The notes below the pieces were generated by a model that did no database searches, was not told the DNA's origin, and worked only from the letters and a program-made list of their open reading frames with translations. Made by a program: the position numbers and the translations under genes. DNA of 64,000 nt, taken from positions 248,001 to 312,000 of the forward strand of contig NZ_JAAMOW010000006.1 of assembly GCF_011067135.1 (NCBI RefSeq), read 5' to 3'. Source of the DNA: Solimonas terrae. Its GTDB lineage: Bacteria; Pseudomonadota; Gammaproteobacteria; Nevskiales; Nevskiaceae. Of the stretch, positions 22,987 to 32,596 are shown in pieces. Every line of letters starts with the position of its first letter. Position 1 is the first letter of the stretch.

Positions 22987-24429
22987 ATGCGTCCCGTTCC
23001 GCTGTTTGCCGCGCTGTTCTGCACCACCGTTCTGCTGACCGCCTGCGGCGGCGGCGGCCCGAGCGCAACGGCCGAGGGTGACGTCGGCGGCGGCGGCACC
23101 ACGGGAAGCACCGCGGGCGGATCGACGACCGGTGGCGACACCGGTGGCAGCACCGCGGGTGGTGACACGACCGGCGGGGCGACCACCGGCGGCAGCACGA
23201 CCGGTGGCGACACCGGCGGAACCACCACCGGGGGCACAACGACGGGTGGCAGCACGGCCGGCGGCGATACGACTGGCGGCACGACAACTGGTGGCAACAG
23301 CACGGGCGGCGATACGGCCGGTGGCGCGACCACGGGTGGATCGACGACCGGCGGCGATACCACCGGCGGGACCACGACCGGCGGTTCGACGACCGGCGGC
23401 AGCACGACCGGCGGCGACACGACGGGTGGCACCACCACCGGCGGAACCACCACGGGTGGCGATCCCGGCACGCCGCCGAGCTACGACTGGTCGGCGCTCG
23501 GCGCGACACTCGACGGCTATGTCAGCAGCGGCCAGATCCAGGGCTACAGCTTTGCACTCGACGTCGGTGGCGAGACGGTCTACACGCGCGGCGGCGGCAA
23601 CCTGCCAGCCAATGCGATCATCCCGATCGCGTCGGCCGCCAAGGCACCGTCGGCGGCAATCATCCTGTCGCTGGTCGACGACGGCCTGCTCGATCTCGAC
23701 ACGCCGGTCGCACAATATTTCGGCGCGACGTTCGACTGGCCCGCCGACAAGGCGGCGATCACGCTGCGCATGCTGCTCAATCACACGTCGGGGTTGCCGT
23801 TCAGCTCGCCCTGTCTCGACGACGACAGCACCACACTGGAAGCCTGTGCGCAGGAGATCGCCCATACCGATCTCAATTTCCGGCCGGGCGCGTTCTTCGG
23901 CTACAGCGGCGCCGGCTATCAGCTTGCCGGCTATCTGGCGACGGTAGTCAGCGGCAAGTCCTGGGGCACGCTGGTCGACGAGCGTCTCGCAACGCCGCTG
24001 CACATGCGCTATTTCAGCTACGGCACCAGCGACAATCCGCGCATTGCCGGCGGCTTGATCACCTGCGCCGCCGATTACCTGAAGTTCACCCAGCTCTACC
24101 TCGACGGCGGCGGCGCGGCGGTATCGGCAGCGCAGACCGCCCTGGTCCAGGACGATCAGGCGGCCGGCCTGCCGGTCTACTACAAGCCGGTGCCGGCGAG
24201 CAGCGGCCTCAACGGCTACAGCTTCGGCTGGTGGATTGCCGATCCCGGCAATCATCCGGGCAGCGCCGGACCGGAGCTCGGCGATCCCGGCCTGTTCGGC
24301 ACGACGCCGTGGCTGGACTTCGACCAGCGCTACACGGCGATCATCCTGATCACCAGCTCCACCGATACCGGCATCGCCATGTGGAACGACGCGCGCCGCG
24401 ACATCCTCGCGCAGCTCACCTCACCATAG
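22987..24429 (+). CDS. Serine beta-lactamase-like hydrolase lipoprotein with Thr/Gly pentapeptide-repeat linker
   Basis: The protein is 480 aa. A lipobox (LLTAC) is followed by about 125 residues of a Thr/Gly-rich repeat of the form x-T-T-G-G (x = S, D, A, T or N). The class-C-beta-lactamase/esterase-type domain starts near residue 160 ('YDWSALGATLDGYVSSG'). The catalytic S-x-x-K is in 'ASAAKAPSAAIIL', and 'FGYSGAGYQLAGYL' stands at the usual YxN position. The long linker would hold the enzyme off the membrane. It is a tandem paralogue of the next gene, which lacks the linker. Likely an esterase or peptidase in the periplasm or at the cell surface; substrate unknown. Confidence 0.85.
   Translation: MRPVPLFAALFCTTVLLTACGGGGPSATAEGDVGGGGTTGSTAGGSTTGGDTGGSTAGGDTTGGATTGGSTTGGDTGGTTTGGTTTGGSTAGGDTTGGTTTGGNSTGGDTAGGATTGGSTTGGDTTGGTTTGGSTTGGSTTGGDTTGGTTTGGTTTGGDPGTPPSYDWSALGATLDGYVSSGQIQGYSFALDVGGETVYTRGGGNLPANAIIPIASAAKAPSAAIILSLVDDGLLDLDTPVAQYFGATFDWPADKAAITLRMLLNHTSGLPFSSPCLDDDSTTLEACAQEIAHTDLNFRPGAFFGYSGAGYQLAGYLATVVSGKSWGTLVDERLATPLHMRYFSYGTSDNPRIAGGLITCAADYLKFTQLYLDGGGAAVSAAQTALVQDDQAAGLPVYYKPVPASSGLNGYSFGWWIADPGNHPGSAGPELGDPGLFGTTPWLDFDQRYTAIILITSSTDTGIAMWNDARRDILAQLTSP
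23092..23466 (+). repeat. 15-bp tandem repeat encoding a Thr/Gly pentapeptide array
   Basis: About 25 in-frame 15-bp units of general form ACSRCSRGCGGN encode x-T-T-G-G. They lie within the lipoprotein gene at 22987. Units are imperfect at wobble positions, which suggests ageing but still allows slippage. It is a candidate length-variable region. Confidence 0.8.
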
Positions 24430-24496
24430 CCGCGCGCACGGCGGCGGTTCAGCTGACGCTGGCTACAGTCCGGCGAAACCCGACTCGTGTTTCGCC

Positions 24497-25573
24497 ATGC
24501 GCCCACGCCTGCTGCTGTCCGCTTCGATCGCGCTCGCCGTTTCCGTCCTGTCCGCCTGCAGCGGCAACCAGGACGGCGAGCCCCAGCCGGTCTATGACTG
24601 GTCCGCGCTGGCGACGACGCTCGACAGCTTCATCGGCAACCGCAATGACGAGGTCAGCGGCTACAGCTTCGCCCTGCGGGTCGGCGGTCAGACCGTGTTC
24701 ACGGATGCCGGCGGCGATCTGACGAGCGATTCGGTGGTGGCGATCGCCTCGGCGAGCAAGGCCCCTTCGGCCGCCGTCATCCTGAGCCTGGTGCGCGACG
24801 GCAAGATCGATCTCGACGTACCGGTCGGCAACTACATCGGCAATGCGATCAGCTGGCCCGCCGACAAGGCCGCGATCACGATGCGCATGCTGCTGAACCA
24901 CACCTCCGGCATCCCGTTCAACTCGCCGTGCATGGACGATGACAGCACGACACTGAGCGCCTGTGCCCAGGAGATCGCCGATACGGATCTGAACTTCACG
25001 CCGGGCACGAAGTTCGGCTACAGCGGCGCGGCGTACCAGATCGCCGGACTCGTCGCCGAGCAGGTCAGCGGCCAGTCATGGGCGACACTGGTGCAGCAAC
25101 GCCTGACGACGCCGCTCGACATGCCGAGCTTCACCTACGGCGATACCGGAAATCCGCGTCTCGCCGGCGGCGCGCTCTGCAATGCGGCCGACTACCTGAA
25201 GTTCACGCAAATGATTCTGGACGGCGGCAAGGTCGGCAAGACCCGGATTCTCGATTCGTCACAGATTGCCGCCATGCAGGTCAACCAGGTCCAGAATCTG
25301 CCGGTGTTCTATTCGCCGGTGCCGTCCGACAGCGGCCTCAATGGCTACAGCTTCGGCTGGTGGATTTCCGACGATGCGAATCACCCGGGCAGCGCCGGCC
25401 CCGAGCTCAGCGATCCCGGCATGTTCGGCAGCACGCCGTGGCTGGACTTCGATCAGCGCTACACGGCGATCATCCTGATCACGAGCTCGACCGACACCGG
25501 CATTGCCATGTGGAATGCCGTGCGGCCGGACATCCTCGACCAGCTCAACGGCACCGGCAGCAGCGGCGGCTGA
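24497..25573 (+). CDS. Serine beta-lactamase-like hydrolase lipoprotein (paralogue without linker)
   Basis: The protein is 358 aa. The N-terminus 'VSVLSACSGNQDG' has a lipobox. The catalytic domain begins only about 15 residues later with 'YDWSALATTLDSFIGN'. Catalytic S-x-x-K lies in 'ASASKAPSAAVIL', and 'FGYSGAAYQIAGLV' matches the neighbour. The closing stretch 'LDFDQRYTAIILITSSTDTG' is identical in both paralogues. It arose by tandem duplication with its upstream neighbour, from which it differs chiefly by lacking the 125-residue repeat linker. Hydrolase activity is inferred from the fold. Confidence 0.87.
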   Translation: MRPRLLLSASIALAVSVLSACSGNQDGEPQPVYDWSALATTLDSFIGNRNDEVSGYSFALRVGGQTVFTDAGGDLTSDSVVAIASASKAPSAAVILSLVRDGKIDLDVPVGNYIGNAISWPADKAAITMRMLLNHTSGIPFNSPCMDDDSTTLSACAQEIADTDLNFTPGTKFGYSGAAYQIAGLVAEQVSGQSWATLVQQRLTTPLDMPSFTYGDTGNPRLAGGALCNAADYLKFTQMILDGGKVGKTRILDSSQIAAMQVNQVQNLPVFYSPVPSDSGLNGYSFGWWISDDANHPGSAGPELSDPGMFGSTPWLDFDQRYTAIILITSSTDTGIAMWNAVRPDILDQLNGTGSSGG

Positions 25574-25576
25574 GGC

Positions 25577-25605
25577 CGACGGCTCCGATCCTCGATCGGG
25601 GCCGT
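25577..25605. terminator. Hairpin between convergent genes, possible bidirectional terminator
   Basis: A 13-bp stem (GACGGCTCCGATC with GATCGGGGCCGTC, one G-U) with a 3-nt loop starts 4 nt after the serine-hydrolase stop. It is 12 nt from the end of the convergent aldo/keto reductase gene. There is no T-run, so termination efficiency is uncertain. Confidence 0.45.
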
Positions 25606-25616
25606 CGTGTCGCCGA

Positions 25617-26648
<1,032 letters not shown>

Positions 26649-27031
26649 CGTGCTTCCTTTGCGGATTTCCGGGGGATGGCGTTGCGCAACGCAACGCTGT
26701 ACCGATCGGTAACATCGACAGTGTACGCGCAGTCGCGACGAATTTCAGCGGCGTCCGCCAGCCAGCGCGGATGCCACGATCGGCGCCCGTCGTGCACTGC
26801 GTGAAGGCGCTGCGCGCCGGACGTCACCGCAGGCGGCGCGGCGCGCCAGAAGTCAGCTGAATCAGCCGAACCTGCCAGGGCAGCAATGCGTCGCCGATCT
26901 TCGGCTGCCCGCAATGTCGGCCGTCAATGCGGGCGCAGGTGCGGAGCCGTCACGCGGCAGCCGCGCGACAAGCGGCACCTGCCTGCGGCGAGGTCACGGC
27001 ATGGAGCCGGCGACCTCGCCGCCCCCGCCCC
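26649..27031. other. Intergenic region upstream of the aldo/keto reductase
   Basis: No supportable gene lies in these 383 nt. The part next to the reductase carries two perfect palindromes (26679-26692 and 26700-26711). The remainder is G+C-rich with minor inverted repeats and ends at the convergently placed 3' end of the DUF2383 gene. I see no intrinsic terminator. Confidence 0.5.
26679..26711. promoter_or_regulatory. Two adjacent perfect palindromes, operator candidates
   Basis: GCGTTGCGCAACGC (14 bp, 26679-26692) and TACCGATCGGTA (12 bp, 26700-26711) are both perfect palindromes separated by 7 bp. They stand just upstream of the aldo/keto reductase start at 26648. The second has the look of a TetR-family operator, but no regulator gene is adjacent. 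Confidence 0.55.
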
Positions 27032-27481
27032 TCAATGCACCTGCGCGTGCTCGCGCCATTCTCGGATCTGCCCGTGATGACGCTGCGCTTCGGCGTACTG
27101 GCGCTCGAGCAGTGCATGAATCGCCGGCGGTGTTTCCTCGTGCACCGCCGTGGCGAGGCGATACTCGGCTTCATCCTCGTCACGCTCGGTTTCGTCGAGG
27201 ATCACCTGCTCGTCACGCCCCAGCGCCGTCGCCTTGAGATGCATCCAGGTGCGGTGCAGGGTATGCCCGAAAGTGCCGATCTCCTTCGGATGACCGCCAA
27301 GGTCGCGCACTGCCTGTTGCAGTTCGCCGGCCGCTTCGCCGAAGAAGCGTGCGTAGTCGAACAGCGCCGCCTTCAATTCGGCATGGTGGGCTTCCTCGGC
27401 GGCCGCGCGCAGGCCGCGCTCGCCGTCCTTGGACGTGACGATCAGCTTGTTCAGCAATTCGATGGTATCGACCGTGTTCAT
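27032..27481 (-). CDS. DUF2383 / PA2169-family four-helix-bundle protein
   Basis: The protein is 149 aa and almost entirely helical. It starts 'TVDTIELLNKLIVTSKDGER' and has 'FGEAAGELQQAVRDLGGHP' and 'ERDEDEAEYRLATAV' typical of DUF2383, a ferritin-like four-helix bundle. Glu/His-rich helices ('AEEAHHAELKAAL') could bind metal as in ferritin-like proteins, though this is untested here. AGGAG lies 7 nt before ATG 27481. Such proteins are often stress-induced. It diverges from the pseudouridine synthase gene. Confidence 0.83.
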   Translation of the reverse strand: MNTVDTIELLNKLIVTSKDGERGLRAAAEEAHHAELKAALFDYARFFGEAAGELQQAVRDLGGHPKEIGTFGHTLHRTWMHLKATALGRDEQVILDETERDEDEAEYRLATAVHEETPPAIHALLERQYAEAQRHHGQIREWREHAQVH

Positions 27482-27662
27482 GGCGTTTCTCCTCATGCAG
27501 CCGGACAGATGCCGGGCCTGACGGATGCCATGACGAGCCGCGATGCACCGGAGGCGTTGCGGAAGGGTCCGGCATCGCAGGGGCGGCACCCCCAGCCTAG
27601 CGCGATCGTCGTTCGCTGCAAGGTCATTTCATCGGCTGGTCCGGGCATACTCGGCAACGATC

Positions 27663-28565
27663 ATGCAAGTGGCCGACGACACGGTGAAAATTCCGGCGAT
27701 GCGCGATGGCGTCGGCGCCAGTTCGGTGCGCCTGCCACCCGGCCGCTGGCTGCGGCTGATCGATTTTCTCGATCAGCACTTTGCCGACGTCGGACGCGAG
27801 GCCTGGCAGTCGCGCATGCGGCGCGGTCTGGTGCTGAGCGCATCCGGCGCCGCGCTGTCGGCGGATACGCCTTACGTGCCGGGCGACATCGTTCACTACT
27901 ACCGCGAACTCGAGCACGAGCCGGAAATCCCGTTCGAGGCGGATGTCCTCTACCGCAACGCGCACCTGCTGATCGCCGACAAGCCGCATTTCCTGCCGGT
28001 CGTGCCGTCCGGCCGTTTTCTGCAACAGAGCCTGCTGGTGCGTCTGCGCCGGTTGACGGGGCTCGACGGACTTTCGCCTCTGCATCGCATCGATCGCGGG
28101 ACTGCCGGACTCGTGGCGTTTTCGGTCGATCCCGACACCCGCGGTCGTTACCAGGCCCTGTTCGCGACGCGTCGCATCGAGAAAGTCTACGAGGCGCTGG
28201 CCCCCGCGAACGAGACCCTGGCACTTCCGTTCATGCGGCAGACACGCATCGTGCGCGGCGATCCGTTCTTCCTGTCGCAGGAGGTCGATGGGGCACCGAA
28301 CAGCGAAACCGTATTCGAGTCCGCGACGCCGTACGCTGCTTCGTGGCTGTATCGGCTGCGGCCGCTGACCGGCAAGAAACACCAGCTGCGCCTGCACATG
28401 GCCGCAGTCGGCGTACCGATCGACAACGATCCGCTGTACCCACAACTGCGTGACGATCTCGCCGACGACTACAGCCGTCCGCTGAAGTTGCTGGCGCGAT
28501 CGCTGGTGTTTGTCGATCCGCTGAGCGGCAAGCGATGCGTGTTCGAGAGTCGACGAAATCTTTAG
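27663..28565 (+). CDS. RluA-family RNA pseudouridine synthase
   Basis: The protein is 300 aa. An S4-like N-terminal part is suggested by 'RLIDFLDQHFADVGREAWQSRM'. The catalytic signature is 'SPLHRIDRGTAGLVAFS', where Asp is the nucleophile. 'LLIADKPHFLPVVPSG' and the C-terminal 'GKKHQLRLHMAAVGVPI' complete the family pattern. It isomerises a uridine in rRNA or tRNA to pseudouridine; which site is not clear. The non-coding repeat element begins about 80 nt after its stop. Confidence 0.9.
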   Translation: MQVADDTVKIPAMRDGVGASSVRLPPGRWLRLIDFLDQHFADVGREAWQSRMRRGLVLSASGAALSADTPYVPGDIVHYYRELEHEPEIPFEADVLYRNAHLLIADKPHFLPVVPSGRFLQQSLLVRLRRLTGLDGLSPLHRIDRGTAGLVAFSVDPDTRGRYQALFATRRIEKVYEALAPANETLALPFMRQTRIVRGDPFFLSQEVDGAPNSETVFESATPYAASWLYRLRPLTGKKHQLRLHMAAVGVPIDNDPLYPQLRDDLADDYSRPLKLLARSLVFVDPLSGKRCVFESRRNL

Positions 28566-28643
28566 CGCGGCAGTGATGCGCTGTGGTGTGCTGTGGTGAA
28601 TGAGGTTTTTGTTTTTTGATCGGGCTTTTTGTTTCGCGCTGTG

Positions 28644-29168
28644 GCGCGACTTACTTTTCTTTGCGTGCCCAAAGAGAAGGAACCAAGAGAAAGGGCATCC
28701 TGGCTCACGCGTCCCGGCCCTCGCCAGAGGCTCGGGCGTTCGTCGGGGCGGATTGCCATTTAGGCAATCCGCTTGTTCCCGACTCACCCCTGCGATGCTC
28801 GAACGGCAGGCCGTGCCTGAAACTCGCGGCTGCGCCGCTCAGACAGTCAGGCCCGGACAGCCCCTGCCGTCCTGCGCTTCTCGGCGCTTCGCAAAGGGCC
28901 GGGAACGTCAACAGCGGGAGCGAACGCACGCTGTTGCGGTTCGCTTTCGGGGTCCCCTTAGGGCCGCACCGAGCAGCGCAGCGCGCGCAGTGGGGCGGCG
29001 CGCCAGGACGGCGCGCCGAGTCGTCGTCGCGGCAGGGACGCCGCGTCGGCGACGACCCCGAGCACGGGAGCAGCGCAGGCTCCGCTCGCATAGCGAGCGG
29101 TGCGGTACTCAGGGGTGTGCTTTCTTTTGCGTACTTTGCTTTGCACAAGCAAAGAAAAGTACGTCGCG
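28644..29168. mobile_element. Non-coding ~525-bp element with terminal inverted repeats
   Basis: The left end GCGCGACTTACTTTTCTTTG (28644-28663) matches the reverse complement of the right end around 29145-29168 (GCGCGACGTACTTTTCTTTG). Imperfect homology continues inward for about 15 nt. The interior lacks a plausible gene despite open frames. It contains a perfect 10-bp hairpin (28748-28772, loop ATTTA) and further inverted segments. T-rich DNA flanks the left end. The layout resembles a MITE or the large palindromic intergenic elements of xanthomonad-type genomes. No transposase in the window. Confidence 0.6.
28748..28772. repeat. Perfect 10-bp hairpin inside the non-coding element
   Basis: GCGGATTGCC and GGCAATCCGC flank an ATTTA loop. 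It is the most regular secondary structure in the element. Confidence 0.65.
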
Positions 29169-29250
29169 CCGCAGCGCGAACCCAAAGGCCGGATCGAGAA
29201 CGGCCCCGGGTGCAGAGGCCCTTGGTCCGGGCAACCGACGCAGACCCGAC

Positions 29251-29284
29251 AAAAAACCGGCGGCGCTTCGGCAAGCGCCGCCGG
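29251..29284 (-). terminator. Rho-independent terminator of the beta-helix/cytochrome gene
   Basis: Read on the minus strand, a perfect 12-bp G+C-rich stem (29273-29284 with 29257-29268, 4-nt loop) is followed by six T. It lies 22 nt after the stop at 29306, so it terminates the large lipoprotein transcript before the non-coding element. Confidence 0.88.
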
Positions 29285-29305
29285 TCAAGACTGCCTACTA
29301 CTTGC

Positions 29306-32300
29306 TCAGCGCGCGCAGCTCGTCGAGCCCGGGTACTGCGTCTCGTCGGCATGCACGACGTTCTGGATCCACTGCTGGATCAGCGCGTGGCCTTCCTCGT
29401 CGACAACGCTGCGCGCCAGCGGCGGCATGCGCGCGGCCGGTGTGGTCGCGGTCGGGCCGATGCGGAACTCCATGATCGAATCAGCAGAGTCGCCCGGGTG
29501 GATGTCGTAGCGGCGGTTGTCGCTGCCTTCCTCGCCCGTCGCGGTCGGCCGCTTGCAGACGCCGTAGGTGGTGTCGACCTTGCGCAGCGAGTCGAGATAG
29601 AAGCCCGTGCTCGCAGCGAAGCCGCTGACGTTGTGGCAATGCTGGCAGTTGGCTTCCAGCCACGACCGCGCACGCGCCTCGATGTCCTGCGGCGAACCGG
29701 CCGGGAAGCCGGCGTCGCCAGGCTTGTTGAAGGTCGGTACGCGCTCGATCTTGGTCGCGATCTGGGTGACCGGATCGACGCCGAGATCGCCGGGGCAGCC
29801 GATCATCAGACCGTGCGTGCACCAGTACTGGATCTGGTTGACGCCGGCGACCGCGCTCTTGCTCTGTGCCGTCACACGCGTCGATTCCGTGTGATAGGCC
29901 TTGTTGAGATTGCGGATGCGCGGGCCGATCGGCGCCGTGCCGGCTTCCTGGTCGGCTCGCGAATGGCAGCTCAGGCACTGGTTCGCGTTCGGCACCAGGT
30001 AGCTGTCGGTCGACCCGGTGTGGACGATGCCGGAATCGACGTCGGTGGTCTGCCAGTGCGTCGACACCGTGGCACCGCCGAGCGTGAGCTTGGCGACGTG
30101 CTTGCCGTTCTCGGTGCTCCACACGTAGGCGAGGCCATCCCAGCGTGCGACGCCCTTGTTGTTGACGCGCTTGATCAGCAGGCGCGTTTCGACCGGCGTC
30201 TCCGTGTCGTTGCCTTCGTCGCGGAACGAGAAGGTCTTGGCGATGATCGTGCCGCTCGGGAACACGACGACCGCATTGGTGCCGTCGGTCTTGGCGTCGC
30301 GATAGACCGCCTTGGTGCCGGTCGGCAGGAACAGCACGCGGTACTTCACGGCGTAGTCGGAGAACAGCTTGGTGTTCAGCGAGTACGGCAGGCCATCGCC
30401 GTTCGGCGCGCTGGTCGGATCTTCCGCGTCGGCGAACAGATGGTACTGATCGAGCGTCGGGCAGTTGACCTTGGCCGCCTCGAAGTTGACTTCGCCCTGC
30501 TTCACGCTGGCACCGCAGAGCTTGGCAATCTGATCGGCGGTCGGCGCCGGATCGTAGTCACCGCTGCGGTGGAACGGCGGAATCACCACGTCCGGCAGCG
30601 GCGGCAGATTCTTGCCGTACTGCTGCACGCACTTGTGCGACGACATGTCGAAGTCCGACGGGAACTGCGCGAGCGCAGCCGGATCGAGATTGCTGGAGAT
30701 GATCAGCTCCAGGCCCTTGGTGCCGTGGAAGTTGGCGTAGGTGATGCTGTCGTTGCTGAACGTGTTGTCGTCGTCGATGCACGAGTACCAATCCGGCAGG
30801 ATGCGCGGCTTGTCGGACTTGGTCTGGTCGAACTTGTACTGGTTGTAGTGGCAGGACGGATCCGGCACTTCGTTGGTCATGATCGGCTTGCCGCGCTCGT
30901 CGTGCGGCACGTCTTCGCCATTGGCGTCCTTCGGATACGGACAGTCCGGGTCGTTCACGTCGAGCAGGCCGTCCCAGAGGATGTGCGCGCCGCGGATATT
31001 GAGCAGCGCCGGCGGGCTTGCCTGCAGCAGGGGCGCCGGGCACTTCAGCAGGTTCTGCGGCAGCAGGCAGCCGGCCTGGTTCTTGAGGCCGACGATCGCC
31101 GGCAGCAGCTTGGAGATTTCCTGCGACGTGATGTTCTGGATGGTCGGCAGCGTCAGCTGGTTGCCGTTGTTCTTGAAGGTGTTGTGCCAGATGTGCAGAC
31201 CTTCGGTGTACCAGTCGATGCGGTGTTCGCTCGGCCGGCCGGCGCCGACCGGGAAGATCTCGTAGCTGGTGTGGATGATGCCGGCGGTGTTGTTGTCCTC
31301 GAACACGTTGTCGTGCACATCGATGCGATCGTACGCGAGCGTGATCATGCCGCTGCCGGCCGGCACGTTGCCGACGATGCCGCCGGACGTGAAGTTGTAG
31401 GTGTTGTTCATCCGCGAGATGTTGTTCTTCATCACGGAGCGGTCGCCGTACTGGCGCAGATTGTCGAGGTCGTAGATCAGGAAGCCACCGGTGTTGCATT
31501 CGGCGGTGTTGCTGTCGTACTCGCCACCGCGCACGTTCTCGATCTCGAAGCCGAACACGTTGTAGCGCGAGAGGCTGTTCTTGATGATCGCGGTATTGGT
31601 CTGGCCGACGTAGATGCCGGCGTCGGACGCGCCGATCGAGATCGCGTCGTCGATCAGGATGTTCTCGGACGAGACCGGATAGATGCCGTAGCGACCGGAC
31701 AGCTTGCTGACGGTGTAGTCCGGCGAGCTGGTGTCGCCGAGAATGTTCTGCGGATCGTCCGGGTCCTGCGTTGCCGGATCGGTGCACGGCACATTGAGCA
31801 GGCGCGCGTCGTTGCTGAACGCGTTGTCGGCGGTGATCGGCGTCGCGCTCTGGCGACCACCGCCCGACGACCAGATCGCCCGCACGTGCTGCAGGGTGCC
31901 GTGATCGACGCCGCGCAGCTCGATGCCGTTGCCGCCGGTGTCGAGCACCGTCAGATCCTGCACGGTCAGGCCCTGCACGTTGACGGCGAGAATGCCTTCC
32001 GGCGAATTGTTGTGCTTGAACGACAGCACGGTCTTGTCGCGGCCGCAGCCCTTGACCAGCACGTCTTCGGTATTGGTCAGCTGCAGCGACGACGTCAGCT
32101 CGAAATAGCCGCAGCCGAACTCGATGGTGTCGCCGGGTGCGGCCTGCACCATCGCCGCGACCATCTCGCCGGTGGCCGAATCGCCCGGTTCGACCTTGAA
32201 CACGCGGCCGGTCGGCCCGGTCTGTCCGTCACCGCCACCGTCGCTGCCGGACGGTGACTTGGCCTTGCCGCTGCTGCCGCCGCAGGCGGCGAGCACCAGT

Positions 32301-32347
32301 GAGAGCGCCGCGCACAGCGCAGCGAGCCTGATCTGTCGAAATGACAT
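29306..32347 (-). CDS. Lipoprotein with parallel beta-helix domain fused to a diheme c-type cytochrome-like domain
   Basis: The protein is 1013 aa. The lipobox 'LVLAAC' predicts a lipid-anchored protein. Residues about 50-420 form a right-handed parallel beta-helix ('LAVNVQGLTVQDLTVLDTGG', 'GIYVGQTNTAIIKNSLSRYN'). The C-terminal half has two CxxCH heme motifs, 'NQCLSCHSRAD' and 'NCQHCHNVSG'. It resembles the families TIGR03805 (beta_helix_1) and TIGR03806 (HNE_0200), known as adjacent-gene pairs or fusions of unknown function. The start at 32347 has an AGAAGG site and gives the signal peptide. Its own terminator follows. It diverges from the Rieske oxygenase gene. Role unknown; an extracytoplasmic redox or surface function is plausible. 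Confidence 0.85.
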   Translation of the reverse strand: MSFRQIRLAALCAALSLVLAACGGSSGKAKSPSGSDGGGDGQTGPTGRVFKVEPGDSATGEMVAAMVQAAPGDTIEFGCGYFELTSSLQLTNTEDVLVKGCGRDKTVLSFKHNNSPEGILAVNVQGLTVQDLTVLDTGGNGIELRGVDHGTLQHVRAIWSSGGGRQSATPITADNAFSNDARLLNVPCTDPATQDPDDPQNILGDTSSPDYTVSKLSGRYGIYPVSSENILIDDAISIGASDAGIYVGQTNTAIIKNSLSRYNVFGFEIENVRGGEYDSNTAECNTGGFLIYDLDNLRQYGDRSVMKNNISRMNNTYNFTSGGIVGNVPAGSGMITLAYDRIDVHDNVFEDNNTAGIIHTSYEIFPVGAGRPSEHRIDWYTEGLHIWHNTFKNNGNQLTLPTIQNITSQEISKLLPAIVGLKNQAGCLLPQNLLKCPAPLLQASPPALLNIRGAHILWDGLLDVNDPDCPYPKDANGEDVPHDERGKPIMTNEVPDPSCHYNQYKFDQTKSDKPRILPDWYSCIDDDNTFSNDSITYANFHGTKGLELIISSNLDPAALAQFPSDFDMSSHKCVQQYGKNLPPLPDVVIPPFHRSGDYDPAPTADQIAKLCGASVKQGEVNFEAAKVNCPTLDQYHLFADAEDPTSAPNGDGLPYSLNTKLFSDYAVKYRVLFLPTGTKAVYRDAKTDGTNAVVVFPSGTIIAKTFSFRDEGNDTETPVETRLLIKRVNNKGVARWDGLAYVWSTENGKHVAKLTLGGATVSTHWQTTDVDSGIVHTGSTDSYLVPNANQCLSCHSRADQEAGTAPIGPRIRNLNKAYHTESTRVTAQSKSAVAGVNQIQYWCTHGLMIGCPGDLGVDPVTQIATKIERVPTFNKPGDAGFPAGSPQDIEARARSWLEANCQHCHNVSGFAASTGFYLDSLRKVDTTYGVCKRPTATGEEGSDNRRYDIHPGDSADSIMEFRIGPTATTPAARMPPLARSVVDEEGHALIQQWIQNVVHADETQYPGSTSCAR

Positions 32348-32596
32348 GAACCCTTCTCCAACAGCCGCGCTGCGGCTGCCTCTATATTTATGGAAATCCC
32401 CGCGCCAGTATATCGGTGCCGCGCGTAGGGCCGCCCGGCCCGGACAGGTAAATTCTGCCCAGAGGGAAACCCGCAGAAACGCACGCCCCTTCACCCGGAC
32501 GGACTAAGACGAAGCAGGGACTTGCGGCGACCATACCGCTCACGCTCAGGCCGGCAGCCGGGCGGTCTCATCCCTGTTTTCTGGAGGCGGGTCGCA

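Noticed and set aside
23092-23466. The repetitive Thr/Gly region as a CRISPR or iteron array
   Set aside because: Units are 15-bp, in frame and coding, without spacers; it is a protein low-complexity linker.
29147-29165. Right-end repeat arms of the element as an attachment site
   Set aside because: No integrase, tRNA gene or direct flanking duplication is visible; inverted ends fit a MITE-like element better.
28616-32257. A very long open frame on the plus strand across the non-coding element and the beta-helix gene
   Set aside because: It is the antisense of the minus-strand lipoprotein gene, has Arg/Val/Asp-rich composition without domains, and the minus strand has a lipobox, heme motifs and a terminator.
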